A stretch of 64,000 bases of DNA from Gammaproteobacteria bacterium (GTDB lineage: Bacteria; Pseudomonadota; Gammaproteobacteria; Xanthomonadales; Rhodanobacteraceae). The translations under genes were made by a program, and so were the position numbers. The notes beneath the pieces were generated by a model, which worked only from the letters and a program-made list of their open reading frames with translations, was not told the DNA's origin and did not search any database. Where the stretch lies: assembly GCA_021324095.1 (NCBI GenBank), contig JAJPJT010000017.1:1-64000 (forward strand), given 5' to 3'. Positions 18,471 through 28,341 of this stretch are shown piece by piece (within the stretch, counting starts at the first letter, position 1; every line of letters starts with the position of its first letter).

Positions 18471-19694
18471 TCACACGCTGCGCATCGCCACCACGGGTTG
18501 CACCCTGGATGCGCGAAGCGAGGGTGCGAGCACCGCGAGCTGGCCGAGAACCCACAACGCCACTGCCCCGACGCAGAGATACCACAACGGCAGGCGCGGC
18601 AATTGGTAATGTTCCATCAGCAACAGGTTCACACCGATCGCCAGCACTGCGCCCAGCACGACTCCTGCCGTGACGATCAGGAAGTTCTCGGTTTGGAAGT
18701 AGCCCAGAATGTTGCTGCGCGTCGCGCCGAGTGCGCGGCGGATTCCGATGGAGCGGGTGCGCTGCTGCACCCAGAAGTTCGCAAGCCCGGTGATGCCCAG
18801 TGCGGCGACGAACAGCAGACCCAGCGCGGAGGCAACGAGCAGGCTGATCATGGTGCGATCACTCGCAAAATAGTGCGCGCGCAACTGCTCGAATGTCTCC
18901 GCATCGCGCAGCACCCGATTCCCGTCGAGCCGGTACAAGACGTCCTCGGCTTGCCGCAGCACGCGCTCGCGCTGCCGGGCCGACGTGCGCAGCACATAGG
19001 TGACATCGCTGGTGTCGGGCAGCATCGGAAAGATCGTGCTGTAGTCGTTGTCGTTTCCGGTCCCGACGTTCGGGCGCAACAGGTGGTCGACCACGCCGAC
19101 GATGCGCATCGGATTGGGGTAGGAATAGATCGACCTGCCGAGCGCGCTCTCGCCCGGGAACAAGTGTTCCGCCAGCGCCTGCGTGATGATGACCGCCGAC
19201 ACGTGTTCGAGCCCGTCATAACCATGTGCGCTGTCCAGCGGGATGTACTCGTCCGGAGTGAAGTCGCGTCCTGCGACGAGACGCAGACCGAGCGTCCGCA
19301 ATTCACCCGGCGTGCCGTTGAACGCGCTCGCGCTTGCCGTCACACCGCGCTGACCTTCTGGCGACGTGCTAATCCCATTCGTCCAATCGTTGCCGTTGAA
19401 CGGCAGCGCATCGACGGCAGCCACGGCGGTGACGCCGGGTATCATGCGCAACGCGGCCAGGTCGGTCCTGTGCCGGGCTGGTTGATTGGCGTCGCGATCC
19501 AGATCGACGCTCTGGATCATCACCAGCTCGTTTTCGGCCACGCCGCTCGGCAGGTTCATGAGCGCGGCACGCTGCTGGATCATGAACGCGACGTTGCAGA
19601 CGATCGCGCAGGTGAGCGCAACCAGCAGCGCAAGCAGGATCACGATCAACTTGTGGCATCGCCACGTCGCAAGGATGGGTCCGAATTCCACCAT
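18471..19694 (-). CDS. ABC transporter permease, FtsX/MacB type (second of pair)
   Basis: 407 aa. One N-terminal transmembrane helix (about residues 16-38), a large periplasmic MacB-like domain (SVDLDRD to about 290), then an FtsX domain with three helices and the typical QQRTRSIGIRRALGATR loop (about 311-327). Ends in the PSLRASRVQPVVAMRS motif common to these permeases. It lies 9 bases after its sister gene. No ABC ATPase or membrane-fusion gene is in the window next to them. Such permeases export peptides or toxins or act in mechanotransmission. Confidence 0.85.
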   Translation of the reverse strand: MVEFGPILATWRCHKLIVILLALLVALTCAIVCNVAFMIQQRAALMNLPSGVAENELVMIQSVDLDRDANQPARHRTDLAALRMIPGVTAVAAVDALPFNGNDWTNGISTSPEGQRGVTASASAFNGTPGELRTLGLRLVAGRDFTPDEYIPLDSAHGYDGLEHVSAVIITQALAEHLFPGESALGRSIYSYPNPMRIVGVVDHLLRPNVGTGNDNDYSTIFPMLPDTSDVTYVLRTSARQRERVLRQAEDVLYRLDGNRVLRDAETFEQLRAHYFASDRTMISLLVASALGLLFVAALGITGLANFWVQQRTRSIGIRRALGATRSNILGYFQTENFLIVTAGVVLGAVLAIGVNLLLMEHYQLPRLPLWYLCVGAVALWVLGQLAVLAPSLRASRVQPVVAMRSV

Positions 19695-19703
19695 CGCATG
19701 CCC

Positions 19704-21011
19704 TCATTGAACCTTGAGGTGCAACGCGGGAGGCACCTGGCACGCGCGCCAGGCGGGCAGCACGCCCGCCAGCATGCTGGCGATGATCGCCAGAACCACG
19801 GTACTCAGCAGCATCAGCACGTCCATGTGGGCGAGATGAGCGTAGCCATCCGGGCGTGCGCGAACGCTCCACAACCCGATCTGCGCGATCACGAGCCCCA
19901 GCAGGCCGCCGGCGATGCCAATGACCGCGGATTCGACGCCGAATTGCAGGAAGATGTCGCGCCGGCGCGCGCCGAGCGCGCGGCGTACGCTGATCTCGCC
20001 GCTGCGGCGCATGAACTTGGCGAGGAGCAGCGCCACCACGCTCAGCATGCACACGATGAGAAAGCCGATCGCCAACCACGTCTGCATCGACAGGTTGGCG
20101 GGAATCACCTGCCAGTGCGCCAGCCAAGCCATGAGTCCGTACAGATGCGGCGGTGCGTTCTTGCGCGGAAACCGGCCGTCCGCCTGCTGGCCGTCCCAGT
20201 AGTTGGCGAGATATCGCTGATACGCCGTGACTTTGGCAGGGCCGTCGAGCTCCACCCAATATTGCAGCCAGGTGCACTTGTCGCTGGTGCGTGTGTCGCC
20301 GCCATTCGACCAGCAGGACAGGTTTCCGTGGAAGGCGAACTTCAGCTCGAGCGCAGTCTGGAGCGGGAGAAAAAATTGGTCTGCATCGCCGAACGTACGA
20401 TAGCCGGGCTGGCCGTAAAACCTGGGCTGCGGGTGCCAGTCGCCGAGCACGCCGATCACGCGGAAATCGGTATTGTTCAAGCGCACCGTCTGGCCGATGC
20501 CGGTCGCATTGCCGAACAGCTTGCGATCAAGATCCGCATCGAGGACCACCACCCGCGCGCGTTCCTGATCCTGTTCGGAAGTCCACCCCGCGCCGGCCCG
20601 AAACGGTGCGCCGAACATCGCGAAGAAATCCGCAGTGACGAATTCGCCGCTTTCGTAGAACGGATGCAAGTCGGCGCGCGCCGGCCGCACGGCCGCACTA
20701 CCCTGCTGCATCGCGGCCTCCCGGTCGGCGCGGTGTTCGCGCAGGAGGTTCATCGCATCCGGCCAGGTGAATCCATTCGGCGTATCGCTGCCGCCGGTGG
20801 GCTGGCCCTGCCTGAGCGGGCGCGGGTCCAGCATGGGCACGAACAGCTTCGCGCTGCGGCCCGGCAACGGATCGCCCGACATCACGTGCAGCACCGTGAT
20901 CATCGTCATGCTCGCGCCGATTCCGAGCCCGATCGCCAGCACCATCAGCGCGCTGAGAATCGGCGTGCCCCTGAGGCTGCGCCAGGCCAGATCGAGGTAG
21001 TAACCGACCAT
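19704..21011 (-). CDS. ABC transporter permease, FtsX/MacB type (first of pair)
   Basis: 435 aa, same layout as its partner. Helix 1 is at about residues 19-42 (ILSALMVLAIGLGIGASMTM), followed by a periplasmic MacB_PCD domain containing TAFFAMFGAPF-like DFFAMFGAPFRAGAGW, then FtsX helices with MRRSGEISVRRALGARR (about 318-334). C-terminus has LPAWRACQVPPALHLK. Preceded by a 346-base control region with a sigma-54-type promoter match and a 26-bp palindrome. Confidence 0.87.
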   Translation of the reverse strand: MVGYYLDLAWRSLRGTPILSALMVLAIGLGIGASMTMITVLHVMSGDPLPGRSAKLFVPMLDPRPLRQGQPTGGSDTPNGFTWPDAMNLLREHRADREAAMQQGSAAVRPARADLHPFYESGEFVTADFFAMFGAPFRAGAGWTSEQDQERARVVVLDADLDRKLFGNATGIGQTVRLNNTDFRVIGVLGDWHPQPRFYGQPGYRTFGDADQFFLPLQTALELKFAFHGNLSCWSNGGDTRTSDKCTWLQYWVELDGPAKVTAYQRYLANYWDGQQADGRFPRKNAPPHLYGLMAWLAHWQVIPANLSMQTWLAIGFLIVCMLSVVALLLAKFMRRSGEISVRRALGARRRDIFLQFGVESAVIGIAGGLLGLVIAQIGLWSVRARPDGYAHLAHMDVLMLLSTVVLAIIASMLAGVLPAWRACQVPPALHLKVQ

Positions 21012-21143
21012 CCGTTCTCCTCAAGGCCGAAGGCCAGTTGCCGGTGACTCGTACCGATCGATCACTGACACCGGACATTCCACACCGCGGGCGAGCTCAC
21101 CCGTGCGCCAGCTCCGCGGACACGGACAGCGCGACGTTTCTGC

Positions 21144-21159
21144 AGCATCACCCGTGCCA
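21144..21159 (-). promoter_or_regulatory. Sigma-54-type (-24/-12) promoter for the permease pair
   Basis: On the minus strand the bases read TGGCACGGGTGATGCT. The sigma-54 consensus is TGGCACG-N4-TTGCW; only the first T of TTGC differs. The invariant GG and GC are spaced correctly. The expected start is near 21133, leaving a leader of about 120 bases before the ATG at 21011. Confidence 0.7.
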
Positions 21160-21222
21160 GCCGGATAGAGATGCCCGCCCAAGCGGAATCAAGCCGATAC
21201 AGCGAGGTCCGATCCGGCGGGA

Positions 21223-21248
21223 AGTGTCCGCGGACGTCCGCGGACACT
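21223..21248. promoter_or_regulatory. 26-bp perfect palindrome, likely enhancer-binding site
   Basis: AGTGTCCGCGGAC directly followed by its complement GTCCGCGGACACT, with an additional half-site GCGGACAC just after. Its centre is about 84 bases upstream of the sigma-54-type promoter on the permease side, a normal position for a sigma-54 activator. Degenerate half-sites (CCGCGGACACGGACAG) also occur at about 21114-21129. The rest of the 21012-21357 gap holds no visible gene. Confidence 0.6.
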
Positions 21249-21357
21249 TGCGGACACCCGAACGCGGCGAGATCCGCCGGCGACGCGTTCCAGTGGCGGT
21301 CGGGCGGAGCCCGTCGCGAGGCGACGGGCTCCATCCATCACGACACGCGGCGAGACA

Positions 21358-24300
21358 TCAGGGCTCCGTCGCGAGCAGTTTCGGATCGCCGACCTTCACC
21401 GGTTCGCCGATCTGCAAGGCGTGCACACCCGCCTGCTTCGCCTGCGCGTTGAACTTCTCGACGGCTGCGCGCACGGGCCCGTTGAACTCGTCGAGCAGCG
21501 GCTGCAGCCGCGATTCCATCTGCGCGATGTATTGCTGCTGCCGCGCGTTGGGCGCCTGGGCTGGACCCATCCTCGCCATCTCGCCGTACAGGCCGAAGAA
21601 GCTCATGCCCCAGGGCGAGAGTTCGTGCAGATCGTCTTCCGGCACCTTGTACTGGATGTTCGCGTTCCAGAAGTTCTTCGAGAAATCGCCGAGTTGCTGC
21701 TTCAACTGTTCGGCGCTCGCGTGCAGGTTTGCCTTGGCGCTGCCGGACGCGGCGCTCGCGGTCGAATCGAGCACCTTGTCGAGGGCATGCATCATGTCGT
21801 ACGTCCGGCCGATCACCGCCACGTCCGCGGCGGCTTCGCCGCGCAATTTCATCCCGACATCAAACGCCGCTTGCTGCACGCTTGCGGGTGTGTTGATGCG
21901 CGGATCGGCGACGACCTGCAGGGTTTCCTTGTCGCTGTGGCCGTTCACCTTCACCACGGCGTCATAGGTGCCCGGCAATGCCAGCGGCCCGGTGGGCTCA
22001 TGGCTCTCACGCTCGCGCGGCGGCCGCATGGACTTCGGCAGTTCGAGTCCCGTGTAACGCATGTTCCACGACACCTGGTTGATGCCGGCCTTGCCCGGCC
22101 CGCGGATCGTCGCGACCGGTTTGCCGTTGCTGTCGGTGATGGTGATCGTCACCGGATTGCATTCGTTGAACGGCGGCGCGTGGTGCTTTTTGCCGCCCGC
22201 CGGCTTGTTGCCCTTCTTTCCCTTGTCGGCCTTCGGTTGGGGCGCGGCATTTGCCGGTGCTGGGCCTTTGTTCTTGTTTTCTTCCGCCGCGCAGCCTTTC
22301 GGAACTGCAACGGCTTTTGCCAGCGAATACGCGATCACGGGTCCGCTCGGCGGATTGGGCGTGGTGAAGTCGCCGGGCGCGGGCCCGATGTGGCGCCCGC
22401 CGAATTCCTGCCATTCGGTACCCGTCGAGGCCGGGAAAAGGTGGAACGCCTCATTCGCCATCGAAGGCTGCCATTGCTCGAGCGCCTGGAGGTTGTCCAG
22501 GATCCACAGGCCGCGACCGTGGGTCGCCAGCACCAGATCGTGCGGCGACCTGGTGAATTTCAGATCCCACACCGCCATCGTCGGCAGGTTGGCGGTCATC
22601 GGTTCCCAATGCGCGCCGTCGTCGAACGACAGGTACAGGCCGCGCATGGTGCCGAGCGCGAGCAGACCCTTCCGGTTCGGATCCTCGCGCACCACCACGG
22701 CGGAATAACCATCCGGCAGTCCATTCGCGATGCCCTGCCAGTGCGCGCCGTAGTCACTGGTCTTGAGCACGTACGGATGCTCGTCGCCCAGCATGTGGCC
22801 GTCGATCGCAATGTAGGCGGTGCCTGCGTCGAACGGCGACACGCCGATCTGGTAGATGCGTCCCAACGAGACGGCTTGCGGCAGGCCGGCCGAGACGTTC
22901 GTCCAGTTGCTGCCACCGTCCTTGCTCACCCACACCAGTCCGTCGTCCGTGCCGACCCAGATCACGTTCGGATCGGTCGGCGCGATCGAGATGGAAATGA
23001 TCGTATCGGTATTTTCGGCGCTGGAGATGTCGTGGAACACCGGTCCGCCCGCGACCGGCTGATGCGCCTTGATATTGCGGGTGAGGTCCTTGGAAATCGC
23101 CGTCCAGTTCGCGCCGCCGTCGGTGGACTTGAACAGCACGTTCGCGCCGATATAGACGGTGTCCGGATCGGTCGGTGACACCGCAATGGGAGAAGCCCAG
23201 TTGAAGCGGTATTGCAGTTGCGAGATCGGCGTGTCGCCCATGCTCGTCATCACCGGGCGGATGAACTTCCGCGTCCAGTTTTTCGTGTCGATGCGCGAGG
23301 TGAAGCCGGTCTGCGAGGCGCCGTACACGATGGACGGATCGGATGGCGCGGGCACCACGTAGGTGCCGTCACCGCCGGACGGATTCCACCAGTCCGCGCC
23401 CCAGATGCCCGAACCGGCAAGGCTGTTCGACGGACCGCAGGCGGCGTTGTCGTCCTGGATGCCGCCGCACACCCCGAACGGCTTGGTGTTGGAAATCGCG
23501 ACGGTATAGAACTCTTCGATCGGGAGATTGTTGAACGCACGCCACGTCTTGCCGCCGTTCACGCTCACGAAAGCGCCGCCATCGTTGCCCTGGATGATCC
23601 GCTTGGGATTCTTCGGATCGATCCAGATCGCGTGGTGATCCACGTGCACACCGTGGTCGATCACCTTGGCGGTCTTGCCGCCGTCGGTGGACTTCATCAA
23701 ATTGAACGAGCTGAAGTACAACGTCTTCGGATTGTCCGGCGCCACCGCCATCGAGCTGAAATAGAACATCCGCACCGCCAACTCGTGGTTGTTGCTGATG
23801 CAGTGCCAGGTGTTGCCGGAATCGGTGCTGCCCCACAGGATGCATTTCTGCGTCGGCACCGTCGCGTACACGGTGCTGGGCGACGAGGGCGCGATCGCAA
23901 TCCGCACGCGGTCGGTGGCTTCCGTCGTCGGCAGCCCGCCGCCGAGCTTGTTCCAGGTGCGCCCGCCGTCGCTGGATTTCCAGATGCCGCCGTCGGTGCT
24001 GCCGTTGATCTGCGTCCACGGCTTGCGTTGCTCGGTCCACATCCCCGCGTACAGCACCTTCGGGTTGGACGGATCGATCTCGATGTCGCTGGCGCCGGTG
24101 GTATCGTTGACGTACAGCACCTTCTTCCAGTTCGTGCCGCCGTCGGTGGTCATGAACACGCCGCGCGTCGTGGTCGGTTTCCATGGATCGCCCAGCACCG
24201 CGACCCAGACCGTGTTCGGGTCGGATGGATCGACGACGATGTTGGAAATCAGCCCCGCATCCTTCAGTCCCTTGAACTGCCAGGTCTTGCCGGCGTCGGG

Positions 24301-24711
24301 CGAGAAATACACGCCGTGGCCGAGCAACACGTCGTTGCGCGGATTGGCTTCGCCGGTACCCACCCAGACGTCGTTCGCATTCGAAGGCGCCAATGCAACC
24401 GCGCCGATCGAGGGACTGTCGCCGCACTTGAGCAGCTCGTCCCACTTGATGCCGTCGTCGGTGGTCTTCCACAAGCCGCCGCCCGCGGTGCCGACGTAGT
24501 ACACGTTGGGATTGCCCGGTATGCCGACCACCGCACTGACGCGGCCGCCCGATACCGCGGGACCGAGGTTGCGGAATTTCAGGTTCGCGAACGGTCCGGT
24601 CGGCTTCGTTGGGACGGAGGCTCCGGTTGTGGCGGCAGCTCCCGTAGCGGCGGAGGCGCCGGTTGCAGTGGCGACGGCCAGGCACGCGGCGAACAGCATG
24701 GAAGTTCTCAT
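21358..24711 (-). CDS. Large exported sortilin/VPS10-type beta-propeller protein (paralog 1)
   Basis: 1117 aa. Signal peptide MRTSMLFAACLAVATATGASA. The mature part begins FRNLGPAVSGGRVSAVVGIP and carries many BNR/Asp-box-like propeller blades such as GGLWKTTDDGIKW, GVFMTTDGGTNWKK and GIWKSSDGGRTWNK, the sortilin/VPS10 propeller pattern. A Lys/Pro/Gly-rich linker (KNKGPAPANAAPQPKADKGK, about residue 820) precedes a C-terminal domain with GTYDAVVKVNGHSDKETLQV and helices. Relatives at 24.9, 38.6 and 44.9 kb share the same order of parts. It is transcribed divergently from paralog 2. Ligand and role unknown. Confidence 0.85.
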   Translation of the reverse strand: MRTSMLFAACLAVATATGASAATGAAATTGASVPTKPTGPFANLKFRNLGPAVSGGRVSAVVGIPGNPNVYYVGTAGGGLWKTTDDGIKWDELLKCGDSPSIGAVALAPSNANDVWVGTGEANPRNDVLLGHGVYFSPDAGKTWQFKGLKDAGLISNIVVDPSDPNTVWVAVLGDPWKPTTTRGVFMTTDGGTNWKKVLYVNDTTGASDIEIDPSNPKVLYAGMWTEQRKPWTQINGSTDGGIWKSSDGGRTWNKLGGGLPTTEATDRVRIAIAPSSPSTVYATVPTQKCILWGSTDSGNTWHCISNNHELAVRMFYFSSMAVAPDNPKTLYFSSFNLMKSTDGGKTAKVIDHGVHVDHHAIWIDPKNPKRIIQGNDGGAFVSVNGGKTWRAFNNLPIEEFYTVAISNTKPFGVCGGIQDDNAACGPSNSLAGSGIWGADWWNPSGGDGTYVVPAPSDPSIVYGASQTGFTSRIDTKNWTRKFIRPVMTSMGDTPISQLQYRFNWASPIAVSPTDPDTVYIGANVLFKSTDGGANWTAISKDLTRNIKAHQPVAGGPVFHDISSAENTDTIISISIAPTDPNVIWVGTDDGLVWVSKDGGSNWTNVSAGLPQAVSLGRIYQIGVSPFDAGTAYIAIDGHMLGDEHPYVLKTSDYGAHWQGIANGLPDGYSAVVVREDPNRKGLLALGTMRGLYLSFDDGAHWEPMTANLPTMAVWDLKFTRSPHDLVLATHGRGLWILDNLQALEQWQPSMANEAFHLFPASTGTEWQEFGGRHIGPAPGDFTTPNPPSGPVIAYSLAKAVAVPKGCAAEENKNKGPAPANAAPQPKADKGKKGNKPAGGKKHHAPPFNECNPVTITITDSNGKPVATIRGPGKAGINQVSWNMRYTGLELPKSMRPPRERESHEPTGPLALPGTYDAVVKVNGHSDKETLQVVADPRINTPASVQQAAFDVGMKLRGEAAADVAVIGRTYDMMHALDKVLDSTASAASGSAKANLHASAEQLKQQLGDFSKNFWNANIQYKVPEDDLHELSPWGMSFFGLYGEMARMGPAQAPNARQQQYIAQMESRLQPLLDEFNGPVRAAVEKFNAQAKQAGVHALQIGEPVKVGDPKLLATEP

Positions 24712-24935
24712 GACGATGTCCCTTCATGGCGCAAGTCCGGAACGCTGGAACGACGCCGCGGTGAACGGGAGTGCCGGAAGTCATGGTGGCCAGTGCGTCG
24801 CGTGAAGGGAGCGTCAACGCCGCGGCTCTCCCAACCAATGGGAGATGAGCTTCGCGCCGCGACGTGCTATGTATGTCCGGTTGCCTGGCCCCGTTGCGGG
24901 GCGGCGCACCGTCAATAAATCGGGAGGCGTCTGCG

Positions 24936-27900
24936 ATGAACCGTTTTCTGGTGGCGTCGGGAATTCTGGCCTTGGCTGGATGCGGACTGTTCTGGCAGGG
25001 CGGCGCGCAGGCGCAGACCTACAGCGGTCAGCTCTTCTCGCAGATGCAGTGGCGCCCGATCGGGCCGCTGCGCGGCGGACGCGGGCGCGCCATCGCGGGC
25101 GTGCCGAGCGAACCGAACGTGTTCTACATCGGCAACGATGACGGCGGTGTGTGGAAGTCCACCGACTACGGCAACAGCTGGCATCCGATCTTCGACAAGG
25201 AGCCCACCAGTTCGATCGGCGCGATCGCGGTCGCGGATTCCGACCCGAATGTCGTTTACGTCGGCACCGGCGAGAGCAACATCCGGCCGGACCAGGCGAC
25301 CGGCATGGGCATGTACAAGTCCACCGACGCAGGCAGGACGTGGAGTTACATCGGGCTCAAGGACACCCAGGACATCGCCGCGATCGCGGTGGATCCGCGC
25401 AATCCGGACCGCGTGTTCGTGGCGGCGATGGGCCACGTGTACGGACCCAACGAGCAGCGCGGCATTTTCCGTTCGCTGGACGGCGGCAAGACGTGGAAGA
25501 AGGTGCTGTACGTCAACGCGTACACCAGCGGCGACGACATCGAAATGGATCCGAAGAACCCTGACGTCCTGTACGCGACGATGTGGCAGCAACAGCAGGC
25601 GCCGTGGGAGAACGGACAGTTCGGCGGCACCGACGGCGGCATCTACAAGTCCACCGACGGCGGCAACACCTGGACCAAACTCACGAAGGGATTGCCGAAA
25701 GTGCAGCAGGCGCTGCTCCGGATCGCGCCGAGCAATCCGCAGATCCTTTATGCGGCGGTGTCGAGCGGTCCGGGCGCGCCCGACGGCACGGTGGTCGGCA
25801 TCTATCGTTCCGACGATGCCGGCGCGAGCTGGTCCAACGTGACGAAGGATCCGCGCCCGGCGATGCGCATCGGCGGCGGCGACCTGCCGGTGCTGGCGAT
25901 CGATCCGAAGAACCCCGACATCGTGTACAGCGACACGCCGGTGCTGTGGAAGTCCGTCGACGGCGGCAAGACGTGGTTCGGGTTCCGCGGCGCGCCGGGC
26001 GGCGACGATTACCAGCAGACGTGGATCAATCCGAACAATCCGGACATCATCGCGGTCAACAGCGACCAGGGCGCGATCGTCACGGTCAACGGCGGCAAGA
26101 CGTGGAGCTCTTGGTACAACCAGCCGACCGCGGCGATGTACAAGGTCGGCATCGACAACACCTGGCCGTACAAGGTGTGCGGCGGACAGCAGGACTCGGG
26201 TTCCGCGTGCGTCGCGTCGCGCGGCAACGACGGCGAGTTGACCGCGCACGACTGGCACCCGGTCGGCATCGAGGAATACGGCGGCGCCGCGGCCGATCCG
26301 CTGCATCCGAACCTGATCTACGGCGGCTCGCGCAGCGGCGTGACGCGCTACGACCGCGACACGGGGCAGATCGCCGACGTGGGTCCGGTCGCGGGCCGCG
26401 CCCCCGATTACCGCACCGTGCGCACGATGCCGATCATGTTCTCGCCGGTCGATCCGCACCGGCTGTATTTCACCTCGAACACGGTGTGGCAGACCGAAGA
26501 CGGCGGCCACAGTTGGCAGCAGATCAGCCCCGACCTGACGCGCAAGACCTGGAAGGTGCCGGCGAACGTCGGCCAATACAAGAACGATCCTGCCGCCAAG
26601 CCGAGCGACCGCGGCGTCATCTACGCGCTGGCGCCATCACCGTTGAACGAAAACCTGATCTGGGCCGGCACCGACGATGGCCTGATCTGGGTGACCCACG
26701 ACGGCGGCAAGCACTGGGACAACGTGACGCCTCCGCAACTGAAACCGTGGTGGCGGGTGTTCTCGCTGGACGCGAGCCACTTCGATCCGAACGTCGCGTA
26801 CGCCGCGGTCAACACGATGTGGCTGGACGACATGCGCCCGCACCTGTTCCGCACCGAGGACGGCGGCAAGCACTGGACCGAGATCGACAACGGCATCACC
26901 CCGGATGCCGCGACCAACGTGATCCGCGAGGATCCCGTGCGCAAGGGCCTGCTGTTCGCCGGCACCGAGACGCAGGTCTGGGTGTCGTTCGACAACGGCG
27001 ACCACTGGCAGTCGCTGCGCCTCAACATGCCGGCCGTTTCGGTGCGCGACCTGCAGGTGCACGGCGATGATCTGATTGCCGCGACGCACGGCCGCGGCTT
27101 CCAGGTGCTGGACGACATCTCGCCGCTGCGGCAGGTCGATGCGCAGGTCGCCAAGGCGCCGGTGACGCTGTACAAGCCGGAAACCGCGATCCGCGTGCGC
27201 TGGGACATGAATCCGCCGACGCCGTGGCGGATGCCTTCGCTGCCGAATCCGCCGCCCGGCGCGATCATCGATTACTACCTCGCAAGCAACGCGAGTGGTC
27301 CCGTGACGCTGGACGTCTATACGGCCGAAGGCAAGCTGGTCAGGCATTACTCGAGCGCCGATCCACAGAAGCCGCTGAACCCGAAAACCTTGCAGGTGCC
27401 GGACTGGTGGCCGCGTCCGCCGATGAACGTCTCGATACAGGCGGGTGAGCACCGCTTCGTGTGGGACATGCACTGGCAGCCGATGCCGGGCGCGTTGCCG
27501 TTCCTCGATGCGAACCAGGCCGTCAAGCACGAGACACCGGTGATGGCGAGTTCGCCTTGGGTGATGCCCGGCGACTACACCGTCAAGCTCACCGTGGATG
27601 GCAAGACCTGGACGCAGCCGCTGGTGGTGAAGATGGATCCCCGGGTGAAAACCTCGACGGCCGACCTGCAACAGCAGTTCGACGCGTCGATGCAGGCGTA
27701 CCACCAGGCGATCGAAGCGAGCCAGGCCTTGGGCCAGGTGCGCAACATGGAGAAGCAGGTCGCGGCGCGTGAAGCCGGCAGGAAGCCTGCGGGCAAGCTC
27801 GCGGCCTACGAGAAGCAGCTCGAAGCGCTGTCGGGCCCCAAGCCGACTTCACCGTTCGAGTTCTTTTTCCGGAGCGGCCCGCCGAACCTCGCCAGCGTCG

Positions 27901-28166
27901 GCGCCTCGCTGCAGATGCTGATGAACCGGATGCAGGAGGCGGACCAGGCGCCGACCGCGGCGGACATCGCGGCGCTCGGCAAGACCAGCGCGGAACTGAA
28001 GTCGCTGATGGATCGCTGGAACCAGCTCAAGGGCCAGCCGCTGGCGGATTTGAATCGCGATTTGCGGCAGGCCAGGCAACCGCCGCTGGTCGTGGCGAAG
28101 GCGAAGGCACCGCTCGACTGGAACGCGGGCTGGATCACCACCAACCGCGATCAGGAAGAGCAGTGA
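24936..28166 (+). CDS. Large exported sortilin/VPS10-type beta-propeller protein (paralog 2), possible lipoprotein
   Basis: 1076 aa from ATG 24936, preceded by GGGAGG. N-terminus MNRFLVASGILALAGCGLF has a lipobox-like LAGC (Cys16), so it may be a lipoprotein, though an alternative cut after AQA is possible. Propeller blades begin WRPIGPLRGGRGRAIAGVP and include GGVWKSTDYGNSW, GMYKSTDAGRTW, GIYKSTDGGNTW and LWKSVDGGKTW. C-terminal domain has PGDYTVKLTVDGKTWTQPLV followed by DPRVKTSTADLQQQFDAS and a helical tail. Divergent from paralog 1 with a 224-base shared upstream region. Confidence 0.85.
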   Translation: MNRFLVASGILALAGCGLFWQGGAQAQTYSGQLFSQMQWRPIGPLRGGRGRAIAGVPSEPNVFYIGNDDGGVWKSTDYGNSWHPIFDKEPTSSIGAIAVADSDPNVVYVGTGESNIRPDQATGMGMYKSTDAGRTWSYIGLKDTQDIAAIAVDPRNPDRVFVAAMGHVYGPNEQRGIFRSLDGGKTWKKVLYVNAYTSGDDIEMDPKNPDVLYATMWQQQQAPWENGQFGGTDGGIYKSTDGGNTWTKLTKGLPKVQQALLRIAPSNPQILYAAVSSGPGAPDGTVVGIYRSDDAGASWSNVTKDPRPAMRIGGGDLPVLAIDPKNPDIVYSDTPVLWKSVDGGKTWFGFRGAPGGDDYQQTWINPNNPDIIAVNSDQGAIVTVNGGKTWSSWYNQPTAAMYKVGIDNTWPYKVCGGQQDSGSACVASRGNDGELTAHDWHPVGIEEYGGAAADPLHPNLIYGGSRSGVTRYDRDTGQIADVGPVAGRAPDYRTVRTMPIMFSPVDPHRLYFTSNTVWQTEDGGHSWQQISPDLTRKTWKVPANVGQYKNDPAAKPSDRGVIYALAPSPLNENLIWAGTDDGLIWVTHDGGKHWDNVTPPQLKPWWRVFSLDASHFDPNVAYAAVNTMWLDDMRPHLFRTEDGGKHWTEIDNGITPDAATNVIREDPVRKGLLFAGTETQVWVSFDNGDHWQSLRLNMPAVSVRDLQVHGDDLIAATHGRGFQVLDDISPLRQVDAQVAKAPVTLYKPETAIRVRWDMNPPTPWRMPSLPNPPPGAIIDYYLASNASGPVTLDVYTAEGKLVRHYSSADPQKPLNPKTLQVPDWWPRPPMNVSIQAGEHRFVWDMHWQPMPGALPFLDANQAVKHETPVMASSPWVMPGDYTVKLTVDGKTWTQPLVVKMDPRVKTSTADLQQQFDASMQAYHQAIEASQALGQVRNMEKQVAAREAGRKPAGKLAAYEKQLEALSGPKPTSPFEFFFRSGPPNLASVGASLQMLMNRMQEADQAPTAADIAALGKTSAELKSLMDRWNQLKGQPLADLNRDLRQARQPPLVVAKAKAPLDWNAGWITTNRDQEEQ

Positions 28167-28204
28167 AGGAGGAACGTCTTGCCTGGATTGCTGGTGACTT
28201 TCTC

Positions 28205-28283
28205 CGTTCGTCCTGAGCGTAGGCCGCAGGCCGAAGTCGAAGGACGCGCTTCGACTCCGCTGCGCTACGCTCAGCGCGAACGG
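28205..28283. repeat. Imperfect palindromic intergenic repeat (CGTTCGTCCTGAGC type)
   Basis: CGTTCGTCCTGAGCGTAGGC at the left and GCTCAGCGCGAACGG at the right, with inner GAAGTCGAAGGACGCG/CGCTTCGACTCC arms. It lies between two convergent genes and could act as a bidirectional hairpin. This is a single copy in the window. Confidence 0.65.
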
Positions 28284-28341
28284 CATTTGTGGAGACCACA
28301 CTTCTTGTGGCAACAGCGAACCATTCGCGCGGCAAGGCACC

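Noticed and set aside
24827-24845. 7-bp hairpin (TCTCCCA/TGGGAGA) between paralogs 1 and 2
   Set aside because: Short, no T-run; no reason to call it a terminator or operator.
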